NCBI GenBank assembly: GCA_002500765.1
Contig: DLSX01000064.1
Coordinates: 1 to 5,687 of the forward strand
Direction of reading: 5' to 3'
From: Neorhizobium sp. UBA7851
GTDB lineage: Bacteria; Pseudomonadota; Alphaproteobacteria; Rhizobiales; Rhizobiaceae
Length of the DNA: 5,687 nt
Shown: in pieces, positions 5,482 through 5,687 of the stretch
Numbering within the stretch: the stretch's first letter is position 1
Layout of the letters: every line of letters starts with the position of its first letter
The notes under the pieces: generated by a model
The model's input: the letters and a program-made list of their open reading frames with translations, nothing else
Told to the model about the DNA's origin: nothing
Databases searched by the model: none
Translations under genes and position numbers: made by a program

Positions 5482-5687
5482 CTGGTGTTTCGCCGTGAAC
5501 ATGTATTGCTGATCCGCGCCCCGTGTTACGGCTGGCAGGCCGTCCCAATGTATGCGGAAGCAGCGATTGGAGGTTGTTTGTCCGGCTTTTACCTAGGCAG
5601 GGTTCCATGAAGCAGCCGAATAAGGGGGTCTCAGCCTGGAATTGTCGAGTTTTAGAGCATTTTTGGCCTTGTCGCAAATTCTTCAGG
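5482..5687. other. Right-end stretch without a supported gene
   Basis: No coding region here is convincing. A minus-strand frame of 111 codons (5677-5342) runs into the 3' part of the CDF gene and shows no known motif. A plus-strand frame from ATG 5607 runs 27 codons to the window edge and is too short to judge. Base composition becomes more AT-rich from about 5575 on. Two patterns recall insertion-element ends: a GGGGTCT start at 5625 and a stretch beginning GGCCTTGTCGCAAATTC at 5665. Both are weak resemblances. Confidence 0.4.

Noticed and set aside
5342..5677. Minus-strand frame of 111 codons at the right end
   Set aside because: It overlaps the 3' end of the CDF gene, has no recognisable motif and no convincing ribosome binding site.
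5607..5687. Plus-strand frame of 27 codons open to the window edge
   Set aside because: It is too short to assess, has no strong ribosome binding site and an ordinary composition; it may continue beyond the window but cannot be supported here.
1..5687. CRISPR array, tRNA or rRNA genes, toxin-antitoxin pair
   Set aside because: No regularly spaced direct repeats, cloverleaf-like segments, rRNA-like stretches or paired small toxin/antitoxin frames were seen. The only long direct repeat is the HMA duplication within copA.

Overview
The window is about 60% GC and carries a bacterial copper-handling locus. Gene content, codon bias towards G/C at third positions, the Tat-exported oxidase and CueR/HmrR-type promoters suggest an alphaproteobacterium, most likely of the rhizobial order (Hyphomicrobiales). 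This taxonomic call is an inference from style; no rRNA or other marker is present.

Layout from left to right. (1) Positions 1-1448, minus strand: the N-terminal 482 codons of a Cu+-exporting P1B-type ATPase (CopA/ActP) with two near-identical metal-binding domains. The window edge cuts it directly after the CPC motif. (2) Positions 1449-1609: a 161-bp divergent control region holding two CueR-like dyads, each with a TTGACC -35 hexamer and a 19-bp spacer, one facing each way. (3) Positions 1610-2208, plus strand: copZ, a 67-residue cytosolic copper chaperone, followed after 2 bp by a secreted Met-rich DUF305 protein. (4) Positions 2209-2329: a highly structured intergenic stretch with a 15-bp-arm hairpin, a terminator-like hairpin with a T5 run, and a 7-bp dyad. 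(5) Positions 2330-2698: a small secreted five-cysteine protein of unknown function. (6) Positions 2767-4236: a Tat-exported multicopper oxidase with a Met-rich insert. (7) Positions 4237-4510: an intergenic region with a possible terminator and a possible operator/promoter. (8) Positions 4511-5446: a CzcD/ZitB-like cation diffusion facilitator. (9) Positions 5447-5687: no supported gene; the last 60 bp may be the end of a mobile element.

How the parts fit (inference from families): cytosolic Cu+ is carried by CopZ to the CopA ATPase and pumped to the periplasm. There the DUF305 protein and perhaps the Cys-rich protein bind it, and the multicopper oxidase oxidises Cu+ to the less permeable Cu2+. 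The divergent CueR-type promoters would switch both arms on together when cytosolic Cu+ rises. The CDF transporter has its own upstream region and a Zn-type metal site, so it probably handles Zn2+, Co2+ or Cd2+ rather than copper. The module as a whole is a known kind of copper-resistance cluster. The less described parts are the paired operators, the structured leader at 2219-2313 and the Cys-rich small protein. No regulator gene lies in the window; a cueR/hmrR gene could lie beyond the left edge, downstream of copA.
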